Assembly: GCA_947383835.1 (NCBI GenBank)
Contig: CANDEV010000007.1
Location: forward strand, 1-64,000
DNA: 64,000 nucleotides
From: an uncultured Clostridia bacterium
GTDB lineage: Bacteria > Bacillota > Clostridia > Oscillospirales > Ruminococcaceae
Direction: 5' to 3'
Under the pieces are notes generated by a model. The model searched no databases. It was not told the DNA's origin and was given only the letters and a program-made list of their open reading frames with translations. Numbering within the stretch: position 1 is the stretch's first letter; each line of letters starts with the position of its first letter. Shown here in pieces: positions 34,524-41,849 of this stretch. The translations under genes and the position numbers were made by a program.

Positions 34524-36476
34524 ATGGGTTCAAAAAAGAACAGTAACAAGGGGCTGATAATATACGCCGTTGTGATGATTCTTGTAATAGCCGCGGCAGT
34601 AATGCTGCTGAGACAGGCGACAAAGCCTGTGTCGGAGTACAGCTATTCGGAAATAATGGAGTATTTTGACAACTATCAGGTGTCGGAAATGAATTTCGAC
34701 CTCGGCACAGGAGAGTTGGAGATAACAGTTGAAGGAAAAGATACTCCCATATCATATACCGTACCGAATGTTACCGTGTTTCTTAATGAAATACAAACAG
34801 GCTCTGAAAATTACCGCCGTGAATACAACGAAAGACACCCTGACGCACCTTTAGCGCAGGAGTACTATAAAATTCAGGATACCTCATGGCTTTATAATCT
34901 GCTGCCTTCGCTGCTTATTATAGGTCTGATGATATTTTTCTTCTTCTTTATGATGCGTCAGGCGGGCGGCGGCGGAAAGATGAACAATTTCGGCAAAGCC
35001 AATGTGAAAAACTCCTCAAACAAAAAGCATACCTTTGAGGACGTTGCAGGCGCGGACGAGGAAAAGGAAGAACTTGCGGAGATCGTGGACTTCCTTAAAA
35101 ACCCCAAAAAATACACCGAAATGGGCGCAAGGATACCCAAGGGCGTACTGCTCATGGGACCTCCGGGTACAGGTAAGACTTTGCTTGCAAAGGCTGTTGC
35201 GGGCGAAGCGGGAGTACCTTTCTTCTCAATTTCGGGTTCGGATTTTGTTGAAATGTTCGTCGGCGTTGGCGCGTCCCGCGTCCGCGATCTGTTTGAGACG
35301 GCAAAGAAAAATTCACCCTCTATCGTGTTCATAGACGAGATCGACGCGGTGGGACGTCAAAGAGGCGCAGGTCTCGGCGGCGGTCACGACGAGCGCGAGC
35401 AGACCCTTAACCAGCTCCTTGTTGAAATGGACGGTTTCGACGGCAATGAGGGCGTAATTGTTATTGCGGCTACAAACCGCCGTGATATTCTCGACCCTGC
35501 GCTTCTCCGTCCGGGACGTTTCGACCGTGAGGTAATGGTTGGCTACCCCGATGTAAAGGGCAGAGAGGCAATTCTTAAAGTGCACTCCAAAAACAAACCG
35601 CTGGGTCCCGACGTTGATCTTAACGTTATTGCAAAGACGACCCAGTTCTTTACGGGCGCGGACTTGGAGAACCTCCTTAACGAAGCCGCACTTTTGGCGG
35701 CGCGCGCAAACCGTAAGGCTATCATTGAGACCGATATCGAAGAGGCTACTCTTAAGGTCATAGCGGGTCCCGAAAAGAAGTCCCATATCGTTACCGACAG
35801 AGATAAGAGGATAACCGCGTACCACGAGGCAGGTCACGCTGTTGCAGCATATCATCTGCCCGAGTGCGAAAAAGTACATCAGGTTACAACCATTCAGAGA
35901 GGTCAGGCGGCAGGTATGACGGTGTGCCGTCCCGATTCCGACGACAGCCACGTTACAAAGGGCAAAATGTATCAGGACATCGTTATGACAATGGGCGGAC
36001 GGGTTGCGGAGTCCATAACCTTTGAGGACGTTTGCACAGGCGCAAGCGGAGACATTCAGCAAGCAACCAAAAGGGCAAGAGCCATGGTTACCCAGTACGG
36101 TTTTTCCGACGCTTTGGGACCTGTCCTGTACGGCGGCGATTCCAATGAAGTATTTTTGGGAAGAGACTACGGTCATACCCACCAGTACAGTGAAAGCACA
36201 GCAAACCTTATAGACAGTGAAATAAAACGGATTATCACCGAAGCATATAAGGAGTGCGAAAGAATTCTCACCGACCATAACGACCAGCTTGTAAAGGTTG
36301 CGGAATATCTTATCGAAAACGAAAAGATAAGCGGCGACGACTTTGAAAAGATGATGAAAGAGACAGAGGAAGCGGAGGCTCCCGCAGTAACTCTTGAAGA
36401 GATCGGCGCGGACGATACTATAGGTCTCAGCAAGCTTGAGGATATTGAAGAATTTGAAAAAAGAGACGACGAATAA
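34524..36476 (+). CDS. ftsH: ATP-dependent zinc metalloprotease FtsH
   Basis: Membrane-bound AAA+ protease that removes misfolded membrane and regulatory proteins. The 650-residue chain has two membrane helices (about 12-30 and 125-147) around an extracytoplasmic loop. It has Walker A GPPGTGKT (about 212), the second region of homology RRDILDPALLRPGRFDRE and the zinc site HEAGH (about 434). The acidic C-terminus is variable. AAGGAGG precedes the ATG. Confidence 0.97.
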   Translation: MGSKKNSNKGLIIYAVVMILVIAAAVMLLRQATKPVSEYSYSEIMEYFDNYQVSEMNFDLGTGELEITVEGKDTPISYTVPNVTVFLNEIQTGSENYRREYNERHPDAPLAQEYYKIQDTSWLYNLLPSLLIIGLMIFFFFFMMRQAGGGGKMNNFGKANVKNSSNKKHTFEDVAGADEEKEELAEIVDFLKNPKKYTEMGARIPKGVLLMGPPGTGKTLLAKAVAGEAGVPFFSISGSDFVEMFVGVGASRVRDLFETAKKNSPSIVFIDEIDAVGRQRGAGLGGGHDEREQTLNQLLVEMDGFDGNEGVIVIAATNRRDILDPALLRPGRFDREVMVGYPDVKGREAILKVHSKNKPLGPDVDLNVIAKTTQFFTGADLENLLNEAALLAARANRKAIIETDIEEATLKVIAGPEKKSHIVTDRDKRITAYHEAGHAVAAYHLPECEKVHQVTTIQRGQAAGMTVCRPDSDDSHVTKGKMYQDIVMTMGGRVAESITFEDVCTGASGDIQQATKRARAMVTQYGFSDALGPVLYGGDSNEVFLGRDYGHTHQYSESTANLIDSEIKRIITEAYKECERILTDHNDQLVKVAEYLIENEKISGDDFEKMMKETEEAEAPAVTLEEIGADDTIGLSKLEDIEEFEKRDDE

Positions 36477-36522
36477 GAATATCCGAAAAAATCTTGACAA
36501 AAATATTTTTGTATGGTATAAT
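36477..36522 (+). repeat. 46-bp direct repeat carrying the antitoxin RNA promoter, copy 1
   Basis: GAATATCCGAAAAAA... through TATAAT at 36517-36522 recurs at 36847-36892 with two mismatches in 46, exactly 370 bases downstream. The repeat contains a whole promoter: TTGACA (36494-36499), 17 bases, TATAAT. The two copies bracket toxin module 1, as if it had been duplicated in tandem. Confidence 0.8.
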
Positions 36523-36528
36523 AATATC

Positions 36529-36606
36529 ATAAAAGGATATAATTTGAATTTCCATGTTGGGTTATTCACAAAAATTGTCCCCCGATGGCAGTCGGGGGAC
36601 TTTTTT
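36529..36606 (+). ncRNA. Antitoxin-like small RNA of module 1 (about 78 nt)
   Basis: Predicted transcript from a perfect promoter to a perfect terminator (GTCCCCCGA/TCGGGGGAC, 36577-36600, then six T). Two parts can pair with the convergent toxin mRNA. The terminator overlaps its 3' end. The 5' segment AAAGGATATAATTTG (36532-36546) is identical to the complement of toxin codons 3-7 (36718-36732), and TTCCAT after it matches the start codon region. The RNA therefore resembles a type I antitoxin acting on translation initiation. No expression evidence is available. Confidence 0.75.
36577..36606. terminator. Bidirectional terminator of toxin module 1
   Basis: GTCCCCCGA-TGGCAG-TCGGGGGAC, followed by TTTTTT on the plus strand and AATTTTT on the minus strand. 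It is shared by the RNA and the toxin mRNA. Confidence 0.9.
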
Positions 36607-36636
36607 AGAGTTGCTATTAGGATAGTTGCCGATGTT

Positions 36637-36738
36637 TTACTTCCTGTGACTGCCTATCCACTTGCAAACGCAGTTGTATAAAAAGTTTGCAGCTACGCCT
36701 GCTCCGACAGAAACAAGAAAGGATATAATTTGCTCCAT
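36637..36738 (-). CDS. 33-residue hydrophobic toxin-like peptide, module 1
   Basis: Begins MEQIISFLVSVGAGVAANFL and ends in CKWIGSHRK: one membrane-spanning helix, two cysteines and a basic tail, the build of type I toxin peptides (TxpA, BsrG, Fst kinds) but a different sequence. The Shine-Dalgarno AAGGAGGTGA is unusually strong. The mRNA should run from a promoter at 36821-36792 to the shared terminator. Its 5' end GTTGCC (36785-36780) can pair with GGCAAC after the stop codon (36630-36625), a long-range clamp seen in many type I toxin mRNAs. A near-identical peptide is encoded at 38454. Confidence 0.8.
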   Translation of the reverse strand: MEQIISFLVSVGAGVAANFLYNCVCKWIGSHRK

Positions 36739-36791
36739 AATGGGCTTCACCTCCTTTCCGCCAAAAGCGTATGGGAGTTGGCAACATAAAA

Positions 36792-36821
36792 ATTATATCA
36801 TATTATGTATTATTTTGTCAA
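36792..36821 (-). promoter_or_regulatory. Promoter of toxin gene 1
   Basis: Reverse strand: TTGACA (36821-36816), 18 bases, TATAAT (36797-36792). The toxin 2 promoter has the same boxes, the same 18-base spacer and similar spacer sequence. Confidence 0.8.
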
Positions 36822-36846
36822 GAAAAACAATTGCATATAACATAAT

Positions 36847-36892
36847 GAATATCCGAAAAAAACTTGACAAAAATATTTTTATATGGTATAAT
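36847..36892 (+). repeat. 46-bp direct repeat with promoter, copy 2
   Basis: Second copy of the 36477-36522 repeat, including TTGACA (36864-36869), 17 bases, TATAAT (36887-36892). It probably drives a short RNA to the hairpin at 36911, or ymdB through that hairpin. Confidence 0.75.
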
Positions 36893-36898
36893 TTAGGT

Positions 36899-36945
36899 AT
36901 AGAAAACAAAATCCCCCGCAGAACGCTACGGGGGAGATTTTATTT
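36899..36945 (+). ncRNA. Possible orphan short RNA or attenuated leader of ymdB
   Basis: From the second repeat promoter, transcription meets a hairpin (ATCCCCCG/CGGGGGAGAT, 36911-36938) followed by TTTTATTT within about 45 bases. No toxin mRNA partner lies on the other strand. It may be a leftover antitoxin RNA. Alternatively, it is the ymdB leader with an early terminator. Confidence 0.5.
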
Positions 36946-36991
36946 AAACGTCCTATAACTGTAAACTATACTCTGTCAAGCGAGGTATTTA

Positions 36992-37759
36992 ATGAAACTT
37001 CTTTTCTTAGGAGACGTTGTGGGGAACATCGGAACAGATTTCGTCACACAAAAGCTCCGCACGCTTAAAAATTTTTACGGAATAGATATTACCGTCGTCA
37101 ACGGAGAAAACTCCGCGCAGGGAAACGGCATCACCCCAAGCTCCGCAAAAAATCTTTTTGACGGCGGCGCGGATATTATTACCACGGGAAATCACTGCTA
37201 CCGCAGACGGGAAATCTACCATACCTTTGAAAGCGAGCGAAATCTTATCCGTCCCGCAAATTATCCAAAGGGCAACCCGGGACGGGGTTACTGCGTTTAT
37301 GATATGGGCGCGTTCAAAATAGCCGTAATAAATCTTATGGGCACAGTTTATATGGAGGCTCTCGATAATCCCTTTGCCTCCGCGGACAGAATTATTGCAA
37401 GCCTTGATACTCCTAATATTATTGTGGACTTCCATGCCGAAGCCACAGGGGAAAAAAAAGCCATGGGGCACTATCTTGCGGGACGGGTCACTGCTGTTTT
37501 CGGCACGCACACACACGTCCAGACCGCTGACGAAACCATTTTAAAGGAGCATACCGGATACATCACCGACGCGGGAATGTGCGGACCCGAGCTTTCCGTG
37601 CTTGGAGTAAAGACGGAAATTGCCATAGAAAAACAGCGTTTTCATGCTCCCGTAAAATTTGCCGAGTCGGAAAATCCCCCTTTTATAAACGGCGTTATAA
37701 TTGAATTTAATGAAAAGAATGGTAAATGTGTATCAATAGAAAGACTTATAATTAGATAA
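36992..37759 (+). CDS. ymdB: YmdB-family metallophosphoesterase
   Basis: Phosphodiesterase of the TIGR00282 family; Bacillus YmdB hydrolyses 2',3'-cyclic nucleotides and affects biofilm and colony development. The 255-residue protein has the metal-binding motifs GDVVG (7-11), NGENSAQG (about 38), TTGNHCYRR (about 67) and HAEATGEK with GTHTHVQTAD. It is followed by spoVS, the conserved Firmicute order. Confidence 0.93.
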   Translation: MKLLFLGDVVGNIGTDFVTQKLRTLKNFYGIDITVVNGENSAQGNGITPSSAKNLFDGGADIITTGNHCYRRREIYHTFESERNLIRPANYPKGNPGRGYCVYDMGAFKIAVINLMGTVYMEALDNPFASADRIIASLDTPNIIVDFHAEATGEKKAMGHYLAGRVTAVFGTHTHVQTADETILKEHTGYITDAGMCGPELSVLGVKTEIAIEKQRFHAPVKFAESENPPFINGVIIEFNEKNGKCVSIERLIIR

Positions 37760-37874
37760 ACTGCCGAAATTATTACCAAACTATTGCATTATGGTTAAAT
37801 AAGGTGTATACTTAGAATGTTGATTTACAGAAATTTTTAGGCAAATACCCAATAGATATATAAAAACGGAGGTA

Positions 37875-38141
37875 TTGTTAATGGAAATTCTTAAGGTCTC
37901 GGCAAGGTCAAACCCAAACGCCGTAGCGGGTGCAATAGCAAGCGTAATGCGTGAAAGCAGTACCGTCGAAGTACAGGCAATAGGCGCAGGCGCTGCAAAT
38001 CAAGCGATAAAGTCCATAGCAGTTGCAAGAGGGTACTTAGCTCCAATAGGAGTGGACTTGATATGCTATCCAGCATTTGGCAGTATAGAAATAGACGGAG
38101 AAAACCGTACAGCAATACGGTTGATTTGCGAAGAAAGATAA
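37875..38141 (+). CDS. spoVS: Stage V sporulation protein S
   Basis: Small AlbA-like protein needed for spore coat assembly and late sporulation in Bacillus. The 88-residue sequence MEILKVSARSNPNAVAGAIA, with GAGAANQAIKSIAVARGYLAP, is highly conserved. GGAGG precedes the ATG. A terminator (AATCCCCCGAGG/CCTTGGGGGATTTTT) follows directly. It marks the organism as an endospore former or a recent descendant of one. Confidence 0.97.
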   Translation: MLMEILKVSARSNPNAVAGAIASVMRESSTVEVQAIGAGAANQAIKSIAVARGYLAPIGVDLICYPAFGSIEIDGENRTAIRLICEER

Positions 38142-38146
38142 AAATA

Positions 38147-38180
38147 AATCCCCCGAGGAATAACCTTGGGGGATTTTTTA
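38147..38180. terminator. Bidirectional terminator after spoVS
   Basis: AAATCCCCCGAGG and CCTTGGGGGATTT form a stem with T runs on both sides. It serves spoVS forward and the reverse-strand RNA that starts near 38324. Confidence 0.85.
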
Positions 38181-38324
38181 TTTGCATTGCAGCAGGTGTA
38201 GCAGCAAATATCCTTTATCACTGCATTCTGATTGGCTTAACGGTCAAAAGAAGTAAAAGACAGCAGCAACAGCCTTACATTAAAGCAGTGACAAAAATAG
38301 AAATTCACATTCACATCATTTTAT
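38150..38324 (-). ncRNA. Antitoxin-family RNA facing the toxin remnant
   Basis: A reverse-strand promoter of the antitoxin type (TTGACA 38359-38354, 17 bases, TATAAT 38336-38331) should give a ~175-nt RNA ending at the spoVS terminator. Its 5' end (ATCATAAAA, then TGAATTTCTAT) resembles the two intact antitoxin RNAs. It runs antisense to the decayed toxin gene. Confidence 0.5.
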
Positions 38325-38327
38325 GAT
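38171..38327 (+). pseudogene. Decayed third toxin gene copy
   Basis: In one frame this reads CIAAGVAANILYHCILIG, then a basic KRSKRQQQQ tail, matching the middle of the intact toxins (SVGAGVAANFLY-x-C). The N-terminal codons and start are missing, replaced by the spoVS terminator. The basic tail is extended by a frame change to a stop at about 38327. It appears to be a dead copy left beside module 2. Confidence 0.55.
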
Positions 38328-38371
38328 ATTATTATACCACACAAAAATTATTTTGTCAAGGCATTTTTATC

Positions 38372-38401
38372 TTGACAAAATATTACAAAATGTGATATAA
38401 T
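38372..38401 (+). promoter_or_regulatory. Promoter of toxin gene 2
   Basis: TTGACA (38372-38377), 18 bases, TATAAT (38396-38401). It is divergent from the RNA promoter at 38331-38359. Confidence 0.8.
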
Positions 38402-38453
38402 TTTTATGTTGCCGACACCCAACGCTTTCGGCGGAAAGGTGGTGAAGCTTATC

Positions 38454-38555
38454 ATGGAGCAAATATTGTCTTTTCTTGCGTCCGTCGGAGCAGGTGTAGC
38501 TGCAAATTTTCTATATAGCTGCATTTGCAAGTGGATAGACAGCCGCAGGAAGTAA
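38454..38555 (+). CDS. 33-residue hydrophobic toxin-like peptide, module 2
   Basis: Begins MEQILSFLASVGAGVAANFL and ends in CKWIDSRRK, differing from the module 1 peptide at only seven of 33 positions. AAGGTGGTGA precedes the ATG. The mRNA 5' end GTTGCC (38408-38413) can pair with GGCAAC (38562-38567) after the stop, as in module 1. The terminator GTCCCCCGA/TCGGGGGAC (38592-38615) ends the transcript and overlaps the convergent RNA. The module is in the opposite orientation to module 1, with ymdB and spoVS between them. Confidence 0.8.
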   Translation: MEQILSFLASVGAGVAANFLYSCICKWIDSRRK

Positions 38556-38584
38556 AACACAGGCAACTATCCTATAGCAAACCC

Positions 38585-38661
38585 TAAAAAAGTCCCCCGA
38601 ATGCCGTCGGGGGACTTTTTTGTGAATAACCTACCATGGAAATTCAAACATTGTCTTTTAT
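38585..38661 (-). ncRNA. Antitoxin-like small RNA of module 2 (about 77 nt)
   Basis: Reverse-strand promoter TTGACA (38696-38691), 17 bases, TATAAT (38673-38668), to a perfect terminator (38615-38592, then six T). The RNA is almost the same as that of module 1 except in the 5' pairing segment. There it reads AAAGACAATGTTTG, complementary to toxin 2 codons 3-7 (38460-38473) with one G-U pair, instead of the module 1 sequence. The TTCCAT start-codon match is kept. The change tracks the change in its own toxin. Confidence 0.75.
38592..38621. terminator. Bidirectional terminator of toxin module 2
   Basis: GTCCCCCGA-ATGCCG-TCGGGGGAC with T runs on both strands. It has the same stem as the module 1 terminator. 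Confidence 0.9.
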
Positions 38662-38712
38662 GATATTATTATACCATACAAAATTTATTTTGTCAACACA
38701 TTTAAAAAATAT

Positions 38713-39021
38713 TCATATAGTACCCTTTGCAGCCCTTACCATTTGAACAATGACTGCAATAAGCAGTATTACATCAATAATTTTAAGAGCAATACTTATC
38801 ACCGTTCCCACAAGAGGGATCCAAGTCACTATTGAAAGAAGCTTTCCCAGTATGAACATGACCGCAAAGCATACGGTAAAAATTATTCCCCATTTTGAAC
38901 AGGTATGAGCAAATTCCGAGTCTGCTCCCGAAATATAATAAATCAAGAAAAGCACGGGGAATACCGATAAAATACCGATAACCTTATTTTGCTCCGCATC
39001 ACTTTGACTGTAATTTGCCAT
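38713..39021 (-). CDS. Small integral membrane protein
   Basis: A 102-residue protein with three predicted membrane helices (about 15-33, 42-63 and 66-97), resembling Tic20/DUF4870-like small membrane proteins. TAAGGAG precedes the ATG. It is the last gene of the serC-serA operon, 10 bases after serA. The function is unknown. Confidence 0.7.
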   Translation of the reverse strand: MANYSQSDAEQNKVIGILSVFPVLFLIYYISGADSEFAHTCSKWGIIFTVCFAVMFILGKLLSIVTWIPLVGTVISIALKIIDVILLIAVIVQMVRAAKGTI

Positions 39022-39031
39022 AATTTACTCC

Positions 39032-40195
39032 TTACTTTATAACGCGTATTTTAATTACGCTGTCAACAGCCGCAAGCTTGCCGGTAATATCGTCGTTGAT
39101 GTCGCCGGCAGCGTCAAGCATTGTGTATGCATAATCCTTTTTGGACTTGCTTACCATGTTGTCGATATTTATTTTAGCGTCGCCGAGAACTGATGTGAGC
39201 TGTGAAATAACGTCGGGGATATTCTTGTGAAGCACACAAATTTTTGTTCCCGCTGCGTTCATTTCAGCGTCGGGGTAATTTACGGAATTCTTGATGTTTC
39301 CGTTTTCAATGTATTCGATAAGCTCCAGAGCAGCCATCATTGCGCAGTTGTCCTCAGACTCGGGAGTGGAAGCTCCGAGGTGGGGGATAGCTATAACATT
39401 CTTAACGCCCAATACTTCATCGCTGGGGAAGTCCACAACATAAGCGGAAACCTTGCCGCTTTCAAGTGCGGAAATAATTGCGGCATTATCAACAAGCTCT
39501 CCTCTTGCAAAGTTCAGCACTCTTACGCCGTCCTTCATAAGTCCGATAGTTTCAGCGTTTATTGTACCCTTTGTATCGGCGTTGTACGGTACGTGGATAG
39601 TGATATAGTCCGAAGCCGCGTAAACTTCCTTAACATCTGCAACAGCTTTTACCGCAGGATCAAGTCCCAAAGCAGCCTTTACGGAGAGATACGGGTCGAA
39701 GCCGACTACTTTCATTCCCAGAGCAACAGCAGCGTTTGCAACCAATACGCCGATAGCACCGAGACCGATAATACCCAAGGTCTTACCCATAATTTCGGGA
39801 CCCGCAAACTGACCCTTGCCCTTTTCAACCATTTTGCCGACTTCTGCGCCGTTGCCCTTTAAGGTCTGCGCCCAAGCCATAGCTTCGGGAACTTTTCTTG
39901 ACGAAATAAGAAGTCCCGCAATAACAAGCTCCTTAACAGCGTTTGCATTTGCGCCGGGAGTGTTGAAAACAACGATACCCTGCTCCGCGCACTTGTCAAC
40001 GGGGATATTGTTTACTCCTGCGCCTGCGCGTGCGATAGCAAGGAGATTGCTGCCGAATTCCATATCGTGCATAGCAGCGGAACGAACCATTATCGCCTCG
40101 GGGTTCTGCACTTCATCGGCAACATTATACTTTGCGGTATCGAAATTGTCGGTACCGTATTTTGAAATTTTATTCAATGTTTGGATATTATACAT
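39032..40195 (-). CDS. serA: D-3-phosphoglycerate dehydrogenase
   Basis: First step of serine synthesis: oxidises 3-phosphoglycerate with NAD+. The 387-residue protein has the NAD-binding GLGAIG (144-149), the catalytic-domain sequence RAGAGVNNIPVDKCAEQGI and a C-terminal ACT domain (about 310-387) for feedback by serine. ATG 40195 with GAGAGG nine bases upstream is preferred to the TTG three codons earlier. It lies downstream of serC in the same operon. Confidence 0.95.
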   Translation of the reverse strand: MYNIQTLNKISKYGTDNFDTAKYNVADEVQNPEAIMVRSAAMHDMEFGSNLLAIARAGAGVNNIPVDKCAEQGIVVFNTPGANANAVKELVIAGLLISSRKVPEAMAWAQTLKGNGAEVGKMVEKGKGQFAGPEIMGKTLGIIGLGAIGVLVANAAVALGMKVVGFDPYLSVKAALGLDPAVKAVADVKEVYAASDYITIHVPYNADTKGTINAETIGLMKDGVRVLNFARGELVDNAAIISALESGKVSAYVVDFPSDEVLGVKNVIAIPHLGASTPESEDNCAMMAALELIEYIENGNIKNSVNYPDAEMNAAGTKICVLHKNIPDVISQLTSVLGDAKINIDNMVSKSKKDYAYTMLDAAGDINDDITGKLAAVDSVIKIRVIK

Positions 40196-40258
40196 TTCTA
40201 ACAACCTCTCTAAAATATTTTTTGCGGGACTTTCCTGTCCCTCTTAATTTTTATCGGA

Positions 40259-40456
40259 TTATTTTTCAACTTTAAATTCAACGCTGTCAAATTCGTTTGT
40301 AACAACAGGCTTGCCGTCAGAATCAAGCAGGGGAGTGAGACCGCCCGAATTGCCATCCTTGCGGTAAAGATAATTCACGCCTGTTTCGGTATCAACCCAA
40401 ATTTCAATGACGCTTATAACTCCCTGCGTGTATACCTTTTTAAATCTTTCAGCCAT
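40259..40456 (-). CDS. DUF6440-type small protein
   Basis: A 65-residue protein (VISVIEIWVDTETGVNYLYR, then GGLTPLLDSDGKPVV) of a widespread clostridial family of unknown function, probably DUF6440. It lies three bases after serC and upstream of serA, so it is expressed with the serine pathway. Confidence 0.75.
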   Translation of the reverse strand: MAERFKKVYTQGVISVIEIWVDTETGVNYLYRKDGNSGGLTPLLDSDGKPVVTNEFDSVEFKVEK

Positions 40457-40459
40457 ATA

Positions 40460-41542
40460 TTATCCATTCTCTTGCTCAAATTTCTTCATAAATTCAACAA
40501 GCTTTTCAACGCCCTCGATAGGCATAGCGTTGTAGATAGAAGCTCTCATGCCGCCAACGGAACGGTGTCCCTTAAGGTTCTCAAAGCCCGCAGCCTTTGC
40601 TTCCTTGACAAATTTAGCGTCCAGCTCCTCGCTGCCTGTTACGAAAGGAACATTCATGAGCGAACGGTCTTTCTTCTCAACAGTACCCTTGAAAAGCTTG
40701 CTCTGATCGAGGAAATCGTAAAGGATAGCAGCCTTTTTCTCGTTGTGCTTCTTCATAGCTTCGAGACCGCCCATTTTCTTTATCCACTTGAAAACCTTGC
40801 CGCAGATGTAAATTCCGTAGCAGGGAGGTGTATTGTAAAGGCTGTCGTTGTCCGCCTGTGTTTTCCACTTCAGCATTGTGGGAGTACCCTCAAGAACGTC
40901 GTCTCTGATAAGGTCCTCACGGATAATAGCGATAACAACGCCTGCGGGACCTATATTCTTCTGCACGCCGCCGTAGATAACGCCGTATTTTGTAACGTCA
41001 ACAGGCTCGGAAAGGAAACATGAGGAAACGTCCGCAACAAGGTCTTTTCCTTTTGTATCGGGGAGCTGCCAGAACTTTGTTCCGTAAATGGTGTTGTTCT
41101 CGCAGATGTAAACATAGTCCGCGTCATCGGGAATATCAAGATTTGAACAGTCGGGAATATAAGAGAAGGTCTTATCTGCGGAGGAAGCAACGTCCACAGC
41201 CTCGCCGTACAGCTTAGCCTCCTGAAAAGCTTTCTTTGCCCACTGACCTGTGATGATGTAGGCAGCTTTCTTGTTTTTCATAAGGTTCATAGGAACAGCT
41301 GCGAACTGCTGTGACGCGCCGCCCTGCAGGAACAGTACCTTGTAGTTGTCGGGAATATTCATCAGATCGCGGATATCCTTTTCCGCATCCTTGATTATCT
41401 CATCATAAGCCTTTGAACGGTGGGACATCTCCATAACGGACATACCCGTACCCTTATAATCGAGCATTTCCTCTGCGGCTTCCTTGAGAACTTCCTCCGG
41501 CAGAACAGCCGGACCTGCGCTGAAATTGTAAACTCTGGACAT
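40460..41542 (-). CDS. serC: Phosphoserine aminotransferase
   Basis: PLP enzyme converting 3-phosphohydroxypyruvate and glutamate to phosphoserine. The 360-residue protein starts MSRVYNFSAGPAVLPEEVLK and carries the PLP-lysine K195 in GGVQKNIGPAG. It is the first gene of the operon, behind a consensus promoter. No serB phosphatase is in the window. Confidence 0.96.
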   Translation of the reverse strand: MSRVYNFSAGPAVLPEEVLKEAAEEMLDYKGTGMSVMEMSHRSKAYDEIIKDAEKDIRDLMNIPDNYKVLFLQGGASQQFAAVPMNLMKNKKAAYIITGQWAKKAFQEAKLYGEAVDVASSADKTFSYIPDCSNLDIPDDADYVYICENNTIYGTKFWQLPDTKGKDLVADVSSCFLSEPVDVTKYGVIYGGVQKNIGPAGVVIAIIREDLIRDDVLEGTPTMLKWKTQADNDSLYNTPPCYGIYICGKVFKWIKKMGGLEAMKKHNEKKAAILYDFLDQSKLFKGTVEKKDRSLMNVPFVTGSEELDAKFVKEAKAAGFENLKGHRSVGGMRASIYNAMPIEGVEKLVEFMKKFEQENG

Positions 41543-41618
41543 TGTAAAAGACCTCCAAATAAAATTTTTACTGTTTTCCGTTAAAATACAAAAAAATCTG
41601 TATTAATACTTAAAGATA

Positions 41619-41647
41619 ATTATACCATTTTATTAAATAAATGTCAA
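41619..41647 (-). promoter_or_regulatory. Promoter of the serC operon
   Basis: Reverse strand: TTGACA (41647-41642), 17 bases, TATAAT (41624-41619). The leader is about 70 bases with no visible T-box or riboswitch. Confidence 0.85.
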
Positions 41648-41760
41648 TACCGCAATAAAAAAAAGAGTAAGCGACATTTTTCTGCTTTCAAGCAAAAAAT
41701 TCTCTGCTGTAAATTTGCTGAAAATGCACAAGAAAAGCAAAAACAAATACCAAAAATCTC

Positions 41761-41789
41761 TTGCAATTTACTCAAATTTATGCTATAAT
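41761..41789 (+). promoter_or_regulatory. Promoter of dnaA
   Basis: TTGCAA (41761-41766), 17 bases, TATAAT (41784-41789), about 55 bases before the dnaA ATG. Confidence 0.75.
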
Positions 41790-41849
41790 ATAATAGTATA
41801 GTTTAAACCAAAAACAATGCCAAAAAAATGTGAGGGGAATTAAAAAATT

